Shown: one piece after another, positions 41,941 through 50,274 of the stretch
Layout of the letters: each line of letters opens with the position of its first letter
Position numbering within the stretch: position 1 is the stretch's first letter
NCBI RefSeq assembly: GCF_000482245.1
Contig: NZ_AWNH01000012.1
Location: 1-64,000, forward strand
Reading direction: 5' to 3'
DNA length: 64,000 nt
From: Leptolyngbya sp. Heron Island J
GTDB lineage: Bacteria; Cyanobacteriota; Cyanobacteriia; Phormidesmidales; Phormidesmidaceae
The notes under the pieces: model-generated
Databases searched by the model: none
Told to the model about the DNA's origin: nothing
Seen by the model: only the letters and a program-made list of their open reading frames with translations
Translations under genes and position numbers: made by a program

Positions 41941-42221
41941 TGCACCCCTCCCAGTTTCTTAGCCAAATACTCAAGATTCCGAACGACAGCGGCAAACTGT
42001 TCTGTCGAATAGCATTCAATCTCGGGCAAGTCATTCCAGTTGCCATCAGCATCCACCACTCGGATGTAGGCATGGCCTGTTAGCTCATGAGCAACGACCT
42101 GGATCTCCAGAGGGCCTTCTAGTTCCGGTTGCTTGCTGTAGACACCCTGGTCAATCAGTTTGTAGCCTTCACGTTCTAGCCATTGCAGGGCCAAGTTGTA
42201 TGCAGTCGTCAATTGAGGCAT
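41937..42221 (-). CDS. Small soluble protein
   Basis: The ATG at 42221 with AGGAG about 9 nt upstream gives 94 residues, preferred over a start at 42287. Helical N-terminus, beta centre, helical end. Coupled to the next gene by ATGA. Confidence 0.55.
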   Translation of the reverse strand: MPQLTTAYNLALQWLEREGYKLIDQGVYSKQPELEGPLEIQVVAHELTGHAYIRVVDADGNWNDLPEIECYSTEQFAAVVRNLEYLAKKLGGVQ

Positions 42222-42296
42222 GAGAATTTCTCCTAAAATTTGATTGATTCGACGTCCTGATAAAATGTCAGAACTTTTGATGTGCACAACGTGAAG

Positions 42297-43130
42297 CTAT
42301 GCTGCAGACTCCATCTCTTGACCACGAAGCTCGTCAATGATGCTGGCGTACCAGAGCAACTGATCCTTATCGGATTTGCTGTTGGTTGACACTGGCTTGC
42401 GATCGCTGAATGGCTTTCCTTTTTCGGTAGCACTCCATTTGCCTTCAATCTTTTCCTGATAACCCAATGCAGCCAGCATATTGTTAGCAGCCCTAGGATT
42501 GGGTTTACCGCTGCTTTTGTAGGTCATACCCAACTGATCAGCTATCTCAGTGGGAGTCAGCAGGGCTTCAGATGACTTAAGAGAGGCGCGTTCTTTGGCA
42601 GGGACTTCGGGCAATGCAACGTTAGGACAGTGTTTCTTGATATTCAACAATGCGAAACTCTCACCATAGGCAGGACCAAACATTTCACCAAGAGCTTTTC
42701 CTGCATCGACAAAGCCAGCAATTAATTTCGGTTCATTTGGTTGGATCTGTTGATTGAATTGATCGTCTGAAATTTGATTGAAAGCCGTTTTGACGCCAAA
42801 TGCACCAAATGTATTGGCAATAGCCTTAGCGTAGACCGCCTTAGCCTTCGACTCATTGGCGAAATAGTCAATAGTCAACCATGTGGCAACAGGATTAAAT
42901 CCTTCTTCAGCTAAGGCAGCGGACTCAAACCCTTTAGCCTCAAGCTTTTGAGCTAATGCAGCCGACTTAAAGGCAGCGCCCCGAATAATAGAAGTATCAG
43001 CAACACCGCAGAGGGCAGCAACTCCTTTAATACTAAGATTTTCACCCTGTAAATTCTCTCTAATAAATTCGACCAGACTTTCTGTGTCAATAGCCTTGCG
43101 TACTTGCAAGGTCAAAGTATTTTCACTCAT
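42297..43130 (-). CDS. Phage antirepressor-like protein, paralogue of the 31.3-kb gene
   Basis: The 277-residue protein has an N-terminal DNA-binding-like region (LSIKGVAALCGVADTSI), a central helical part and a C-terminal winged domain starting LLTPTEIADQLGM. It shares the SIK...LA..LE.KGF pattern and the LTPT start of the C-domain with the protein at 31294-32193. Two antirepressor-like proteins suggest two repressor targets or two phage remnants in the element. Confidence 0.55.
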   Translation of the reverse strand: MSENTLTLQVRKAIDTESLVEFIRENLQGENLSIKGVAALCGVADTSIIRGAAFKSAALAQKLEAKGFESAALAEEGFNPVATWLTIDYFANESKAKAVYAKAIANTFGAFGVKTAFNQISDDQFNQQIQPNEPKLIAGFVDAGKALGEMFGPAYGESFALLNIKKHCPNVALPEVPAKERASLKSSEALLTPTEIADQLGMTYKSSGKPNPRAANNMLAALGYQEKIEGKWSATEKGKPFSDRKPVSTNSKSDKDQLLWYASIIDELRGQEMESAA

Positions 43131-43303
43131 TTTTCAATCTCTCCATTGCTTAAATAGCGTTTGGGCGAAATGCAATCAGGTTGTTTCGCATTCCGCAATA
43201 TCTGCTGTCGTCGTTGCTGGCGCTGTTTGGCGGTTGCGATCGCTTCATCTAGATCGCATTCTCCAAAAGCTAGGGAGCCAATGATTGTCGTAAAGTCGTC
43301 CAT
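43127..43303 (-). CDS. Small protein before the antirepressor-like gene
   Basis: The ATG at 43303 has an AGGAG about 8 nt upstream and gives 58 residues, helical with a Gln/Arg-rich centre. It overlaps the antirepressor-like start by 4 bp. Confidence 0.5.
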   Translation of the reverse strand: MDDFTTIIGSLAFGECDLDEAIATAKQRQQRRQQILRNAKQPDCISPKRYLSNGEIEK

Positions 43304-43350
43304 GACCGTCTCCTGTGGTTTGTGGAGATCAGCCTCTGTGATTCTGAAAG

Positions 43351-43515
43351 TTAATTGCCGCTGGGCTGCTGCCAATTCTCACCCAGTTGCTCTAGTAATC
43401 CGATAGCTCGCTGGCGTTCACCCATGGGTTGAGTCTCGTCTGCTGCTATGCCCTTGAGAAACTGAATGTGATTGTCGATCTGGATTTTCTCAACCATCCC
43501 GCGCATGGTAGTCAT
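43351..43515 (-). CDS. 54-residue small protein
   Basis: The ATG at 43515 overlaps the stop of the 50-residue gene (ATGA); a second ATG three codons later sits at better spacing from GGAGG. Helical, with a Leu-Glu rich C-terminal half. Confidence 0.5.
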   Translation of the reverse strand: MTTMRGMVEKIQIDNHIQFLKGIAADETQPMGERQRAIGLLEQLGENWQQPSGN

Positions 43516-43664
43516 GACCTCCACCCCGGAACTACTTTAGTGCTCTGAATGGTTACCTTGTGAGGGTTTTGCCATGGCTTTACAGGTGGCAACTGCGCCC
43601 CATTGCTGCGCTGAAGCTGGGCTCTGAGATTAAGAATCTCAGCCGATTGCTGTTTATTCTTCAT
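43512..43664 (-). CDS. 50-residue small protein
   Basis: The ATG at 43664 follows an AAAGGA site. A Lys/Gln-rich helical N-terminus is followed by a Pro-rich tail. It is coupled to the next gene by ATGA. Confidence 0.5.
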   Translation of the reverse strand: MKNKQQSAEILNLRAQLQRSNGAQLPPVKPWQNPHKVTIQSTKVVPGWRS

Positions 43665-43735
43665 GGTTATCCTTTGTCACAAATAGAGCCGAAGCTCAGG
43701 CCCATCGCCCTCATTGCAAGGGCAAGGCAGCGTGA

Positions 43736-44086
43736 TTACTGCTGGGCGTTGATTAGGGCACGATTGAGCTTGATCATGTCAGAGTTAAATTGCAGTTGAA
43801 TCTGTAGCAATTCAATCTCATTGCGAATGGTGTCCATCTCCGCTTCAATGGCAAGATATTCTTCGTCACTTGCCTTTAGCTCGGTGAGTGCAGCTTTCCG
43901 TTTATCGGCATTCGTTAAAGCTTTATCTACTGCAATTATCGAGTTAAAACGAGCAACCGCGATCGCTTCGCCCTTTTGTAAATGAGCTAATCGCTTACCC
44001 TGCTCGTGAATCTGCAATCGAATATCATGTGAGCCTTGAATCAAACGTTTAGTCTCTTCTGCCAAATTCATGGTTAAGTCCATCAT
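43736..44086 (-). CDS. Coiled-coil protein
   Basis: A 116-residue protein that is almost entirely helical with heptad Leu/Ile spacing over residues 10-105 and no membrane segment. It follows the RDF-like gene at 51 bp on the same strand. Phage genomes often carry such small helical proteins next to recombination genes; no specific function claimed. Confidence 0.5.
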   Translation of the reverse strand: MMDLTMNLAEETKRLIQGSHDIRLQIHEQGKRLAHLQKGEAIAVARFNSIIAVDKALTNADKRKAALTELKASDEEYLAIEAEMDTIRNEIELLQIQLQFNSDMIKLNRALINAQQ

Positions 44087-44137
44087 GTCACCAAATTAAG
44101 TTCATGTTGTGTAGCCCAGCGATCGCAGCACTAAGCA

Positions 44138-45517
44138 TCAATCAATCCCAACACCGTTAAACGTCGTTGGCTGTTCCTTCTGGGCAGGCCTAATGTGATT
44201 TGGTAGCTCAGAAATAAAGAGTTCAGCCAGTCCTTCATCAACAATCCCCAACTCATCCTGGAGACGTACGATTAACTTCATCGCATCTGTCTGCCTGACC
44301 ATGTGGGACTCACCATAATGGAGCAGCATCAGCTCGATTAGCTCTGATGTTTTCTCGATGCCATGGAGGGTTTGATCAACTTGCCCCCAAAGGTCATCTT
44401 GGACTGATTTATCAAGCTTCGTAAACTCGTTAACCGCTGCCACTCGTTCCTTAGGAGAGCGCCCTAGCATCTGCTCTCGATACTCTGCTGCTGCATCTTG
44501 ATCAGCCGCAGTAAACGTATCCACAATCGGCTCTGCCTCGATCTCATCCGACCCCCCAACACTAGGCTCTAATGCTGGTTTCTCATAGGCTGAGGCAGGT
44601 GCGATCGCTTTCTGCTCAACTTCAGCAACGGGCAATGCCTGAGGCGATGCCATGGGTAATTCAAGCTTAGACATCTCCTGATAAAGCGCTTGATCCTCTG
44701 GTTGCAACAATGCCAGTTGGCCTTGCTCAGCCATCTGAAGGATCATCTGCTTCCGGAAATAGGTATTCCAGAACGACAGCCATTGCTCATCCTCAGTAAT
44801 CTTGATGGGCCATGCTTCACTTCTGCCATATCCACCTGTATACTTCTTGGCTTTTCCGTCGTACAGGGGACGAGCGATGTCTTTGGGAATCCGTCGAAGG
44901 ACAAAAGGGATATACCCCCAAGTCATCGGAGATGGGATAGACGCCTTAGACAAACTACCGTACTTTTCTTCAAATCCTCTGAGTTGTTTGGTCACCCCAA
45001 CGACGTCATTGATGCCGGTGACCGTCTGGACAATCACCTGCTGCATTCCAGCAATGCCAAACAATTCACGAATATAGAACTTCAGATAACCAGTAGACGT
45101 GCATTCAGAACAAATGGCTTCATCGGGTTTCCGCTGACATGGGCGATCGCAGTCCTGACCACAGCGCTTAGGATACGGCTTCCCGCCACGATAACTTGTC
45201 TTGGTGACAACCTCCCGAATAATCCGCTCGCCATTACAACGATGCTGAAGACCCTGAACAGTTACCGCATCGTTCCAGGTTTCAAAGACTTTGTCTGTCT
45301 CCTGGTGAGGGAAAAATACCCGTAGCTCAGTCGGTTGCATGGTGTTGTAGCTCGCCATGATCACCTTGTCAAATGGCGGTGGAATATCCAGGCGGAACTT
45401 GTCTTTAAGATCCGCTCCCGCTCGATTCTGCTGCTTTTTAGCCCCCTTCCAGGACTTACCCAGCTGGCTGGTCTCAATCGGCGTATCAGACTTTGTCGTT
45501 AATCCTAAAATTGGCAT
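44138..45517 (-). CDS. Recombination-directionality-factor-like (Gp3-type) protein
   Basis: The 459-residue protein has an N-terminal region resembling the phage Gp3-type recombination directionality factor fold. A 'LRVFFPHQETDKVFETWNDA' strand-loop region precedes a cysteine cluster (Cys94, Cys119, Cys123, Cys127, Cys136, Cys139). A helical segment ending 'VTKQL' follows. Such factors turn a serine integrase from integration to excision. The last 180 residues are an acidic helical extension. No integrase was seen in this window, so the partner may lie outside. The family call rests on pattern resemblance. Confidence 0.45.
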   Translation of the reverse strand: MPILGLTTKSDTPIETSQLGKSWKGAKKQQNRAGADLKDKFRLDIPPPFDKVIMASYNTMQPTELRVFFPHQETDKVFETWNDAVTVQGLQHRCNGERIIREVVTKTSYRGGKPYPKRCGQDCDRPCQRKPDEAICSECTSTGYLKFYIRELFGIAGMQQVIVQTVTGINDVVGVTKQLRGFEEKYGSLSKASIPSPMTWGYIPFVLRRIPKDIARPLYDGKAKKYTGGYGRSEAWPIKITEDEQWLSFWNTYFRKQMILQMAEQGQLALLQPEDQALYQEMSKLELPMASPQALPVAEVEQKAIAPASAYEKPALEPSVGGSDEIEAEPIVDTFTAADQDAAAEYREQMLGRSPKERVAAVNEFTKLDKSVQDDLWGQVDQTLHGIEKTSELIELMLLHYGESHMVRQTDAMKLIVRLQDELGIVDEGLAELFISELPNHIRPAQKEQPTTFNGVGID

Positions 45518-45537
45518 TATTCAGAAATCTCCTATAG

Positions 45538-45744
45538 TTAAGCTTCTGGCAGTTCGCTGTTTTCCAGCAGATATATGTAGCTGTTCTGCTCGCGCACTAT
45601 CGAGCTAAGCGCCTCGATCACATCGCATGCAATCCTGATAACCTCTTCAGGGTCCTCGCAATCAGGGATCAAGCCCTTAAGTCGAGAGTATTGAACAGCG
45701 TCCACAGGGATACTCGTTGGAATCATTGGCAATATTTGACTCAC
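45538..45744 (-). CDS. Small acidic protein
   Basis: 68 residues from a GTG at 45744, or from an ATG at 45726. An acidic helical protein with two cysteines. It stands directly upstream of the RDF-like gene. Confidence 0.5.
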   Translation of the reverse strand: MSQILPMIPTSIPVDAVQYSRLKGLIPDCEDPEEVIRIACDVIEALSSIVREQNSYIYLLENSELPEA

Positions 45745-45788
45745 CTCACCACCTCGCTGTTCTCATACATCTCTTTCATTAAACAAAA

Positions 45789-45833
45789 CAAGAAAAGCCC
45801 TGACCGCATAGACATTTCAAAGATGGCCAGGGC
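45789..45833 (-). terminator. Leftward terminator
   Basis: Read leftward, GCCCTGGCC (45825-45833) pairs with GGTCAGGGC (45797-45805), followed by TTTTCTTG. It follows the 86-residue gene. Confidence 0.6.
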
Positions 45834-45843
45834 AAACACTACT

Positions 45844-46104
45844 TCACCGCGGCATCCATCCATGGTCATTGAATAAATCGCCACCATCGTCGTAGCTACA
45901 GAACAGCTCCCACCCCCTTTCTTCCGTCGCCCTCCAGTGCAGGCGATAATGTCGGGCTCTAGCAGCAAAAGACCATGGCGGCGACCCTGTCTCAGATGGG
46001 CCATAGGCATACTTGCTCAATGAGTACCAGAACAATGCTCGCTTAGACCAAGTTGCCTTATTAGCAAAGACCAACTTTCTCCACTTCTCAAAAGCTCGCT
46101 TCAT
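45844..46104 (-). CDS. Small aromatic basic protein
   Basis: The ATG at 46104 overlaps the upstream stop (TGATG) and gives 86 residues. The protein is Trp/Tyr/Arg rich in the first 60 residues and acidic at the end. An overlapping frame at 45741-46010 is a shadow. Function unknown. Confidence 0.5.
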   Translation of the reverse strand: MKRAFEKWRKLVFANKATWSKRALFWYSLSKYAYGPSETGSPPWSFAARARHYRLHWRATEERGWELFCSYDDGGDLFNDHGWMPR

Positions 46105-46316
46105 CACACCACCCACTCACCCACAATCTGCAGTCTGTCATGAGCCCCCGCGACCACAAGAGCCGCCCCATCCTTCGTGGGATACTGCCCAATAGGTAGA
46201 TCCCCATTCTCTGTGGCTAAGTAGGCTGTCCAACGACCGGAGTGAGACTTATAGCAAACAGAGCCGATGTAGCTTCCGTTGCAGTGGACGTCGCCGTTGT
46301 CAAAGATCTCAAGCAT
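46104..46316 (-). CDS. Small beta-rich protein
   Basis: A 70-residue protein with short beta segments and many Gly and Tyr, probably a small barrel. It follows an AGGA-type site and its stop touches the next ATG. Confidence 0.5.
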   Translation of the reverse strand: MLEIFDNGDVHCNGSYIGSVCYKSHSGRWTAYLATENGDLPIGQYPTKDGAALVVAGAHDRLQIVGEWVV

Positions 46317-46345
46317 AGTTATTTCTTCCTAAAAAACTAAAAACA

Positions 46346-46383
46346 GAAAAGCCCCAGCCCCATAGGCGTCAATCAGCTGGGGC
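46346..46383 (-). terminator. Leftward terminator
   Basis: GCCCCAG and CTGGGGC arms (46377-46383 and 46351-46357, read leftward) are followed by TTTTCTGTTTTT. It separates the 86-residue gene at 46390 from the next chain. Confidence 0.7.
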
Positions 46384-46389
46384 GAAACC

Positions 46390-46650
46390 CTACGCAACCA
46401 ACCCAAACTCTGGCAGCTGATCCCCTGCAAACGTCTCCAGGATGAACCAGTTGCCAGGGCACAACGCCCGCTTAGCCTTAATCACAGCGGCCAAACTATC
46501 GGGCTGCACCCACATCTCTAAATACTTCTCCTGCCCATGGCCATTGCCGACAAGAACAGCGACTCTCTCCAACTTGCAACTGGAGTTTGCAGCGGTGGCG
46601 GTGCTCAAGGGAGCGACTAATATTGCATCTGTAGCGGGATAGTTGGTCAT
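46390..46650 (-). CDS. Small soluble protein
   Basis: The ATG at 46650 gives 86 residues and follows AGAAAGA. A beta-rich centre with one Cys pair. The upstream part of the longest frame is out of register with a plausible protein. Confidence 0.5.
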   Translation of the reverse strand: MTNYPATDAILVAPLSTATAANSSCKLERVAVLVGNGHGQEKYLEMWVQPDSLAAVIKAKRALCPGNWFILETFAGDQLPEFGLVA

Positions 46651-46720
46651 GGTTCTTTCTATAAATAATTTGTTATTTGCAGCGCGAGCAGTATTCTCAG
46701 CTTGCTCAGAGCCTTTGGGC

Positions 46721-47155
46721 CTACGCCTTAGCCATATCAGCAGGCCACTTCTCGGTAGCCCAGGAGATGTACTCTTCAGCCTCAATATTCGGAGCCAACA
46801 ACATCGCTAACTCCGTATCTGCCACGGGCTCAGCCGGAGTCTCGTAGCACAACAGAAACCGACAGGTTGCATCCAGTCCAGCCACCGTCATCGGCACACC
46901 ATAGTCACACACCCACTGATAAACAGCCACGCCAGCAGCAGCCAGCACGCAGGCGATGAGCAACAGAACAAGAGCCGCCATGGTCGCGTACGTCCGACCG
47001 TGGTTCTCCCACCAACGCCGGGTGATGCGCCCTGAATCAATGGCATCCTGGGCCGCGCCGCGAGTCCAGCGATATAGGGTGATTGCAGTTGCCACGGCCT
47101 CGACGGTGGCGTCGTTGGTGGTGATTGTGTTGATGATTTCTTGGTAAGTTTTCAT
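46721..47155 (-). CDS. Membrane protein of the small-gene operon
   Basis: The 144-residue protein has a soluble helical N-terminus, one long hydrophobic stretch (about 58-85) that could be one or two helices, and an acidic C-terminal region. It is the first gene downstream of the promoter at 47251-47276, so it heads the leftward chain. Confidence 0.55.
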   Translation of the reverse strand: MKTYQEIINTITTNDATVEAVATAITLYRWTRGAAQDAIDSGRITRRWWENHGRTYATMAALVLLLIACVLAAAGVAVYQWVCDYGVPMTVAGLDATCRFLLCYETPAEPVADTELAMLLAPNIEAEEYISWATEKWPADMAKA

Positions 47156-47250
47156 GATGAGTAAATAGCGAATGTGTCGTGGGAGTGAATGGTGGTGCAG
47201 CTCGGCCCGTGTGGTGGGGGTGGCTGCTGTGCATCGAGCACATTACCAAT

Positions 47251-47276
47251 GTATATCAACAATATACAAATGTCAA
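47251..47276 (-). promoter_or_regulatory. Leftward promoter with overlapping palindromic operator
   Basis: The leftward -35 TTGACA is at 47276-47271 and a TATACA -10 box follows after 15 bp. The perfect palindrome GTATATcaacaATATAC (47251-47267) covers the -10 region, so a dimeric repressor could block it. Confidence 0.55.
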
Positions 47277-47499
47277 ACAAAGAATACAAAAACCACGGGC
47301 GCACATTAAAACGACGCTGTGAACTTACTGCACAGCGCCATCTCACCGGCCACCAAAAAATTAGCGATCGCATCCGACCGCACCGCCTTCAGTTCAGCAC
47401 GACGGATCAGCAAGCGTGCGATCGCAGGGGCGAGGCTTGCGGGGCGAGGGGGTACCTGAAATGAGTGAGTATTTGTTCGCGGTGGGGTAAGGCAATTAA

Positions 47500-47523
47500 T
47501 CCTCATTGGCATTCCAATGAGGA
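47500..47523. repeat. Perfect 10-bp hairpin TCCTCATTGG/CCAATGAGGA
   Basis: Two 10-bp arms (47500-47509 and 47514-47523) around a CATT loop. No T-run follows on either strand, so it is not a standard terminator. It marks the boundary between the leftward small-gene block and a gene remnant. Confidence 0.6.
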
Positions 47524-47706
47524 GATAGACCAGATCAACCAGGGATAACTGAGTTTAATGAGTGGTGGAAATGGGCTTATGGACAAGGACTAGTTATTGC
47601 ATCACAGCAGATTGATGAAAAGATATGGGTTTGTACTACCGATCTAAAGTGGCTGAAGTTCAAGGAAATCGAAGCATTACACAATACGTCACAAACAAGG
47701 TGTTGA
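47521..47706 (+). pseudogene. Remnant of a Trp-rich protein gene
   Basis: The frame is open for 61 codons from just after a TGA at 47518-47520 to a TGA at 47704-47706, with no ATG start. It encodes a Trp-rich segment (EFNEWWKWAYGQGL) typical of a protein C-terminus. It is probably the truncated end of a gene cut by the 47.5-kb junction. Confidence 0.35.
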
Positions 47707-47728
47707 CAAAAATGAGTTTTTTGGACAG

Positions 47729-47759
47729 AATTTTGACGTCGTGCAAACGAGTCAAAATT
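47729..47759. promoter_or_regulatory. Palindromic operator AATTTTGAC(N13)GTCAAAATT
   Basis: Perfect 9-bp arms at 47729-47737 and 47751-47759. It lies 15 bp before the ATG of the following gene and overlaps its probable promoter. The downstream XRE-ImmA/IrrE protein is a likely binder. Confidence 0.7.
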
Positions 47760-47774
47760 CAATAGGACCTGAAA

Positions 47775-48467
47775 ATGTCGTCATCAACATCCAATTTTGA
47801 TAATTTACTGTACGAATCATGCCCTACTGAGTTTTTGACTGGTTTGCTTCAAGCATTGGATAGGTCATATAAAGTGACTGAGAAAAATGTAAGTTATCCA
47901 ACCTTTGAAAGACCTGAAGCGATGGATGTACGTGGGCATTACCTACGAGGAAAGTTTGAGACAGAATGGAAGAGATTAGCCGCAAGTTTTCCAAGCGCTT
48001 ATGTTGAAAGTCGAAAAAATCATAGGAAAACCAGCAATTACACCTGGGTGCAATTTGGGCGTCTATTTTTAACTGCTTCTTCTGTTCCAGAAAGAGGTAG
48101 AAAACCTAGACCAGCTCAATTCAGAGGAAATTACGCTTCAGCAAATGGCCAGCTTGAACTCGAAATGGACTTATATGAGCGTCCGCAATTAGAAGGAGAG
48201 CCTGTTTATGGAATATTTCTTTATGGCCCCTTGAAAGCAACTTTACCCAGCATTGCTACAGTTGCCTTTCCAGACATTAAATGGAAAATTTTTCTTGACA
48301 AAATAGATTTACTTAAGCGGCATCCTGGCTTTTTTGGTACAAATGAACTAGATGTCGAGGTGCAGTATGAACCAAGGCCTGAAGTAGGAGATCTATCTCC
48401 AGAAGAAATCATTCCGGAGCCCGATTTGCCTATTATTCGCCGTCGTCCTGCAGAAGAAGAAGGTTAA
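47775..48467 (+). CDS. Unknown protein paired with an XRE-ImmA/IrrE protease
   Basis: A 230-residue protein with no membrane segment. The N-terminal half is helical and the C-terminal half beta-rich with a Pro/Glu/Arg tail. It is 2 bp upstream of the protease gene and under the same operator. In such pairs one member is often the target or antitoxin of the metalloprotease regulator. The exact role here is unknown. Confidence 0.55.
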   Translation: MSSSTSNFDNLLYESCPTEFLTGLLQALDRSYKVTEKNVSYPTFERPEAMDVRGHYLRGKFETEWKRLAASFPSAYVESRKNHRKTSNYTWVQFGRLFLTASSVPERGRKPRPAQFRGNYASANGQLELEMDLYERPQLEGEPVYGIFLYGPLKATLPSIATVAFPDIKWKIFLDKIDLLKRHPGFFGTNELDVEVQYEPRPEVGDLSPEEIIPEPDLPIIRRRPAEEEG

Positions 48468-48469
48468 TT

Positions 48470-49702
48470 ATGCTGTTAGAAAACATATCAGGATTTAATG
48501 GGGTCAACCTCATCGAAGCTAGAGAAGCTAGAGGACTCACTGGCAAAGAGTTTGGTAAGCTGCTTGGCGTAACTCGTCAAACTATTTCAAATTACGAAAA
48601 CAACAAACGGAAGCCCTCTTTGCAGACTTTAGAAAAAATAAGTGAAAAGCTTAATTTTCCGTACTCATTTTTTCTTAATTCATCAACAGAAAACTCTGAA
48701 ATAGTAGCGCCAATTTTTTACAGATCAATGAGTGGCGCTACGAAAAATGCTAGAAGAAAAGCTGAGATCAAGTTTAATTGGCTTGTAAAACTAGTTTTAT
48801 ATCTAAGTGTTTTCGTAGAAACTCCAGAAGTAAATTTTCCAGACTTTGATTTGCCATCTGACCCAAATCATATATCTGATGAAGAAATTGAAAGGATTGC
48901 AATCGAGGTTAGACGTTTTTGGGGGCTTGGAGATGGGCCTATAAGTAATTTTCTATGGCTTCTAGAGAACAATGGAGGAATAGTAGTTCGTAGATCCCTA
49001 GAAGCAAAAAAGTTAGATGCTTTTTCTCATTGGCGAGACGGGGTTCCCTACATTGTGATAACTAATGACAAACTTAGCTGCGCAAGAGCGAGATTCAGTG
49101 CAGCTCATGAACTAGGGCATTTAATACTTCACCGAAATGTTCCTCAGATATGTCTCAATAAACCTGAGTATTTCAAGTTAATTGAACATCAAGCCAATAG
49201 ATTCGCCGCTGCAATTCAAATGCCTTCAACAGCTTTTTATAAGGAAGTTAAGCGGATTAACCTTGAAGCTTTTCGCTTTCTGAAGCAAAGGTGGAAGCTT
49301 TCAATTGCGATGTTCATAACAAGGGCAGAAGACCTAGGTTGTTCAGACTCAAAAAAGGCTTTGTCTTTATGGAAATCATACAGCCGGAATGGGTGGAAGA
49401 CATTTGAACCATTAGATGATGATCTGCCATTAGAAGAACCTAAGCTAATCAAAAATACCGCTGATGTTTTACTAACAGAAAAAGTGATTAGCAAGCAGCA
49501 AATTCTTGATCAAATGGATTTATTTCATTTAGATGTGGAAGATTGTGCCGGATTACCAGAAAATTATTTGAACCCGAGACTAGGTGAAGTTCTAGATCTC
49601 AAGATCAAGCTACGTAGCAGAGATAAAAACAAGAAAGAACTTACAGAAAGGCACTCTGGAGATGTACTAATTTTTCCACATCCAGAAAAGTTGGAAAACT
49701 AG
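48470..49702 (+). CDS. XRE HTH fused to an ImmA/IrrE-type metalloprotease
   Basis: The 410-residue protein has an XRE HTH (residues 12-65, GKEFGKLLGVTRQTISNYE) and a zinc protease domain with HELGH at 213-217 and a second motif EHQANRFAAA starting at Glu239. ImmA/IrrE proteases inactivate a repressor in response to DNA damage or phage signals. The protein is a single-chain regulator-protease and stands second in a two-gene cassette controlled by a perfect palindrome. A toxin-antitoxin or defence-type switch is a reasonable reading. Confidence 0.8.
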   Translation: MLLENISGFNGVNLIEAREARGLTGKEFGKLLGVTRQTISNYENNKRKPSLQTLEKISEKLNFPYSFFLNSSTENSEIVAPIFYRSMSGATKNARRKAEIKFNWLVKLVLYLSVFVETPEVNFPDFDLPSDPNHISDEEIERIAIEVRRFWGLGDGPISNFLWLLENNGGIVVRRSLEAKKLDAFSHWRDGVPYIVITNDKLSCARARFSAAHELGHLILHRNVPQICLNKPEYFKLIEHQANRFAAAIQMPSTAFYKEVKRINLEAFRFLKQRWKLSIAMFITRAEDLGCSDSKKALSLWKSYSRNGWKTFEPLDDDLPLEEPKLIKNTADVLLTEKVISKQQILDQMDLFHLDVEDCAGLPENYLNPRLGEVLDLKIKLRSRDKNKKELTERHSGDVLIFPHPEKLEN

Positions 49703-49727
49703 CATGCACGCAAAATGCGTGCATGCT
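49701..49727. terminator. 12-bp perfect hairpin at the end of the protease gene
   Basis: AGCATGCACGCA and TGCGTGCATGCT (49701-49712 and 49716-49727) with a 3-nt loop begin inside the stop codon. No T-run follows, so termination would be atypical. It may stabilise the mRNA end. Confidence 0.5.
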
Positions 49728-49881
49728 GTATGGGCCGCGTGTGGGTCACCAGTCGGGCTTCCTATCCTAGGCTGCGGGGTCCAATCCCCCGGCGGTCACC
49801 TCTTATCATTGTACCGAAGAGGATCTAAGGCATGGATTTCATTGTTTAGATGCTCTAATACTCATCCTTCAGCCACCATCA

Positions 49882-50274
49882 TCAACAAATCCGATGCTCA
49901 AAGCGCACGAATGCATTTCCCATATCTACGCGATGTCTCCGAATGCGCCAACCATAGTCGATGGTGGGCTCAGCTGTGACGTAAACATATCTGTTTCGCG
50001 TATCAACTAGATACCCACGTTCTCCAGGGACAAAGACGTAATATGCAGTCTCCCAATCATTTGATCCTGAAGGGATATATTCGATCTCAACTTGCATATC
50101 AGTAGCGCAGCGATTTCTGAGGTTAAAATTGTAGGAAGTCAAATTGTCTATCACATCCCTCCCTCCATTAGACCACGTCCCTGGATCAAATGGAGTATTA
50201 TCAAGCTGAGCATAAGATGGTGTTTGAGCAACAGCAAACAAAATAACAAAGGGTAAAATTCGTTTCCAGATCAT
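49882..50274 (-). CDS. Secreted protein with signal peptide
   Basis: A 130-residue protein starting with a basic, Phe/Leu-rich signal peptide that ends at Ala-x-Ala near residue 22. The mature part is beta-rich with several Tyr and Arg and two cysteines far apart. Function unknown; probably periplasmic. Confidence 0.6.
   Translation of the reverse strand: MIWKRILPFVILFAVAQTPSYAQLDNTPFDPGTWSNGGRDVIDNLTSYNFNLRNRCATDMQVEIEYIPSGSNDWETAYYVFVPGERGYLVDTRNRYVYVTAEPTIDYGWRIRRHRVDMGNAFVRFEHRIC

Noticed and set aside
45741-46010. Overlapping minus-strand frame at 45.7-46.0 kb
   Set aside because: The frame at 45844-46104 is coupled to the upstream stop and has better composition.
49730-49805. tRNA-like T-arm (CGGGGTCCAATCCCCCG) and acceptor-like end
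   Set aside because: The T-stem pairs, but the T-loop lacks the TTC signature, no matching 5' acceptor strand or D-arm was found, and no plausible anticodon arm. At most it is a tRNA remnant or attachment-site fragment.
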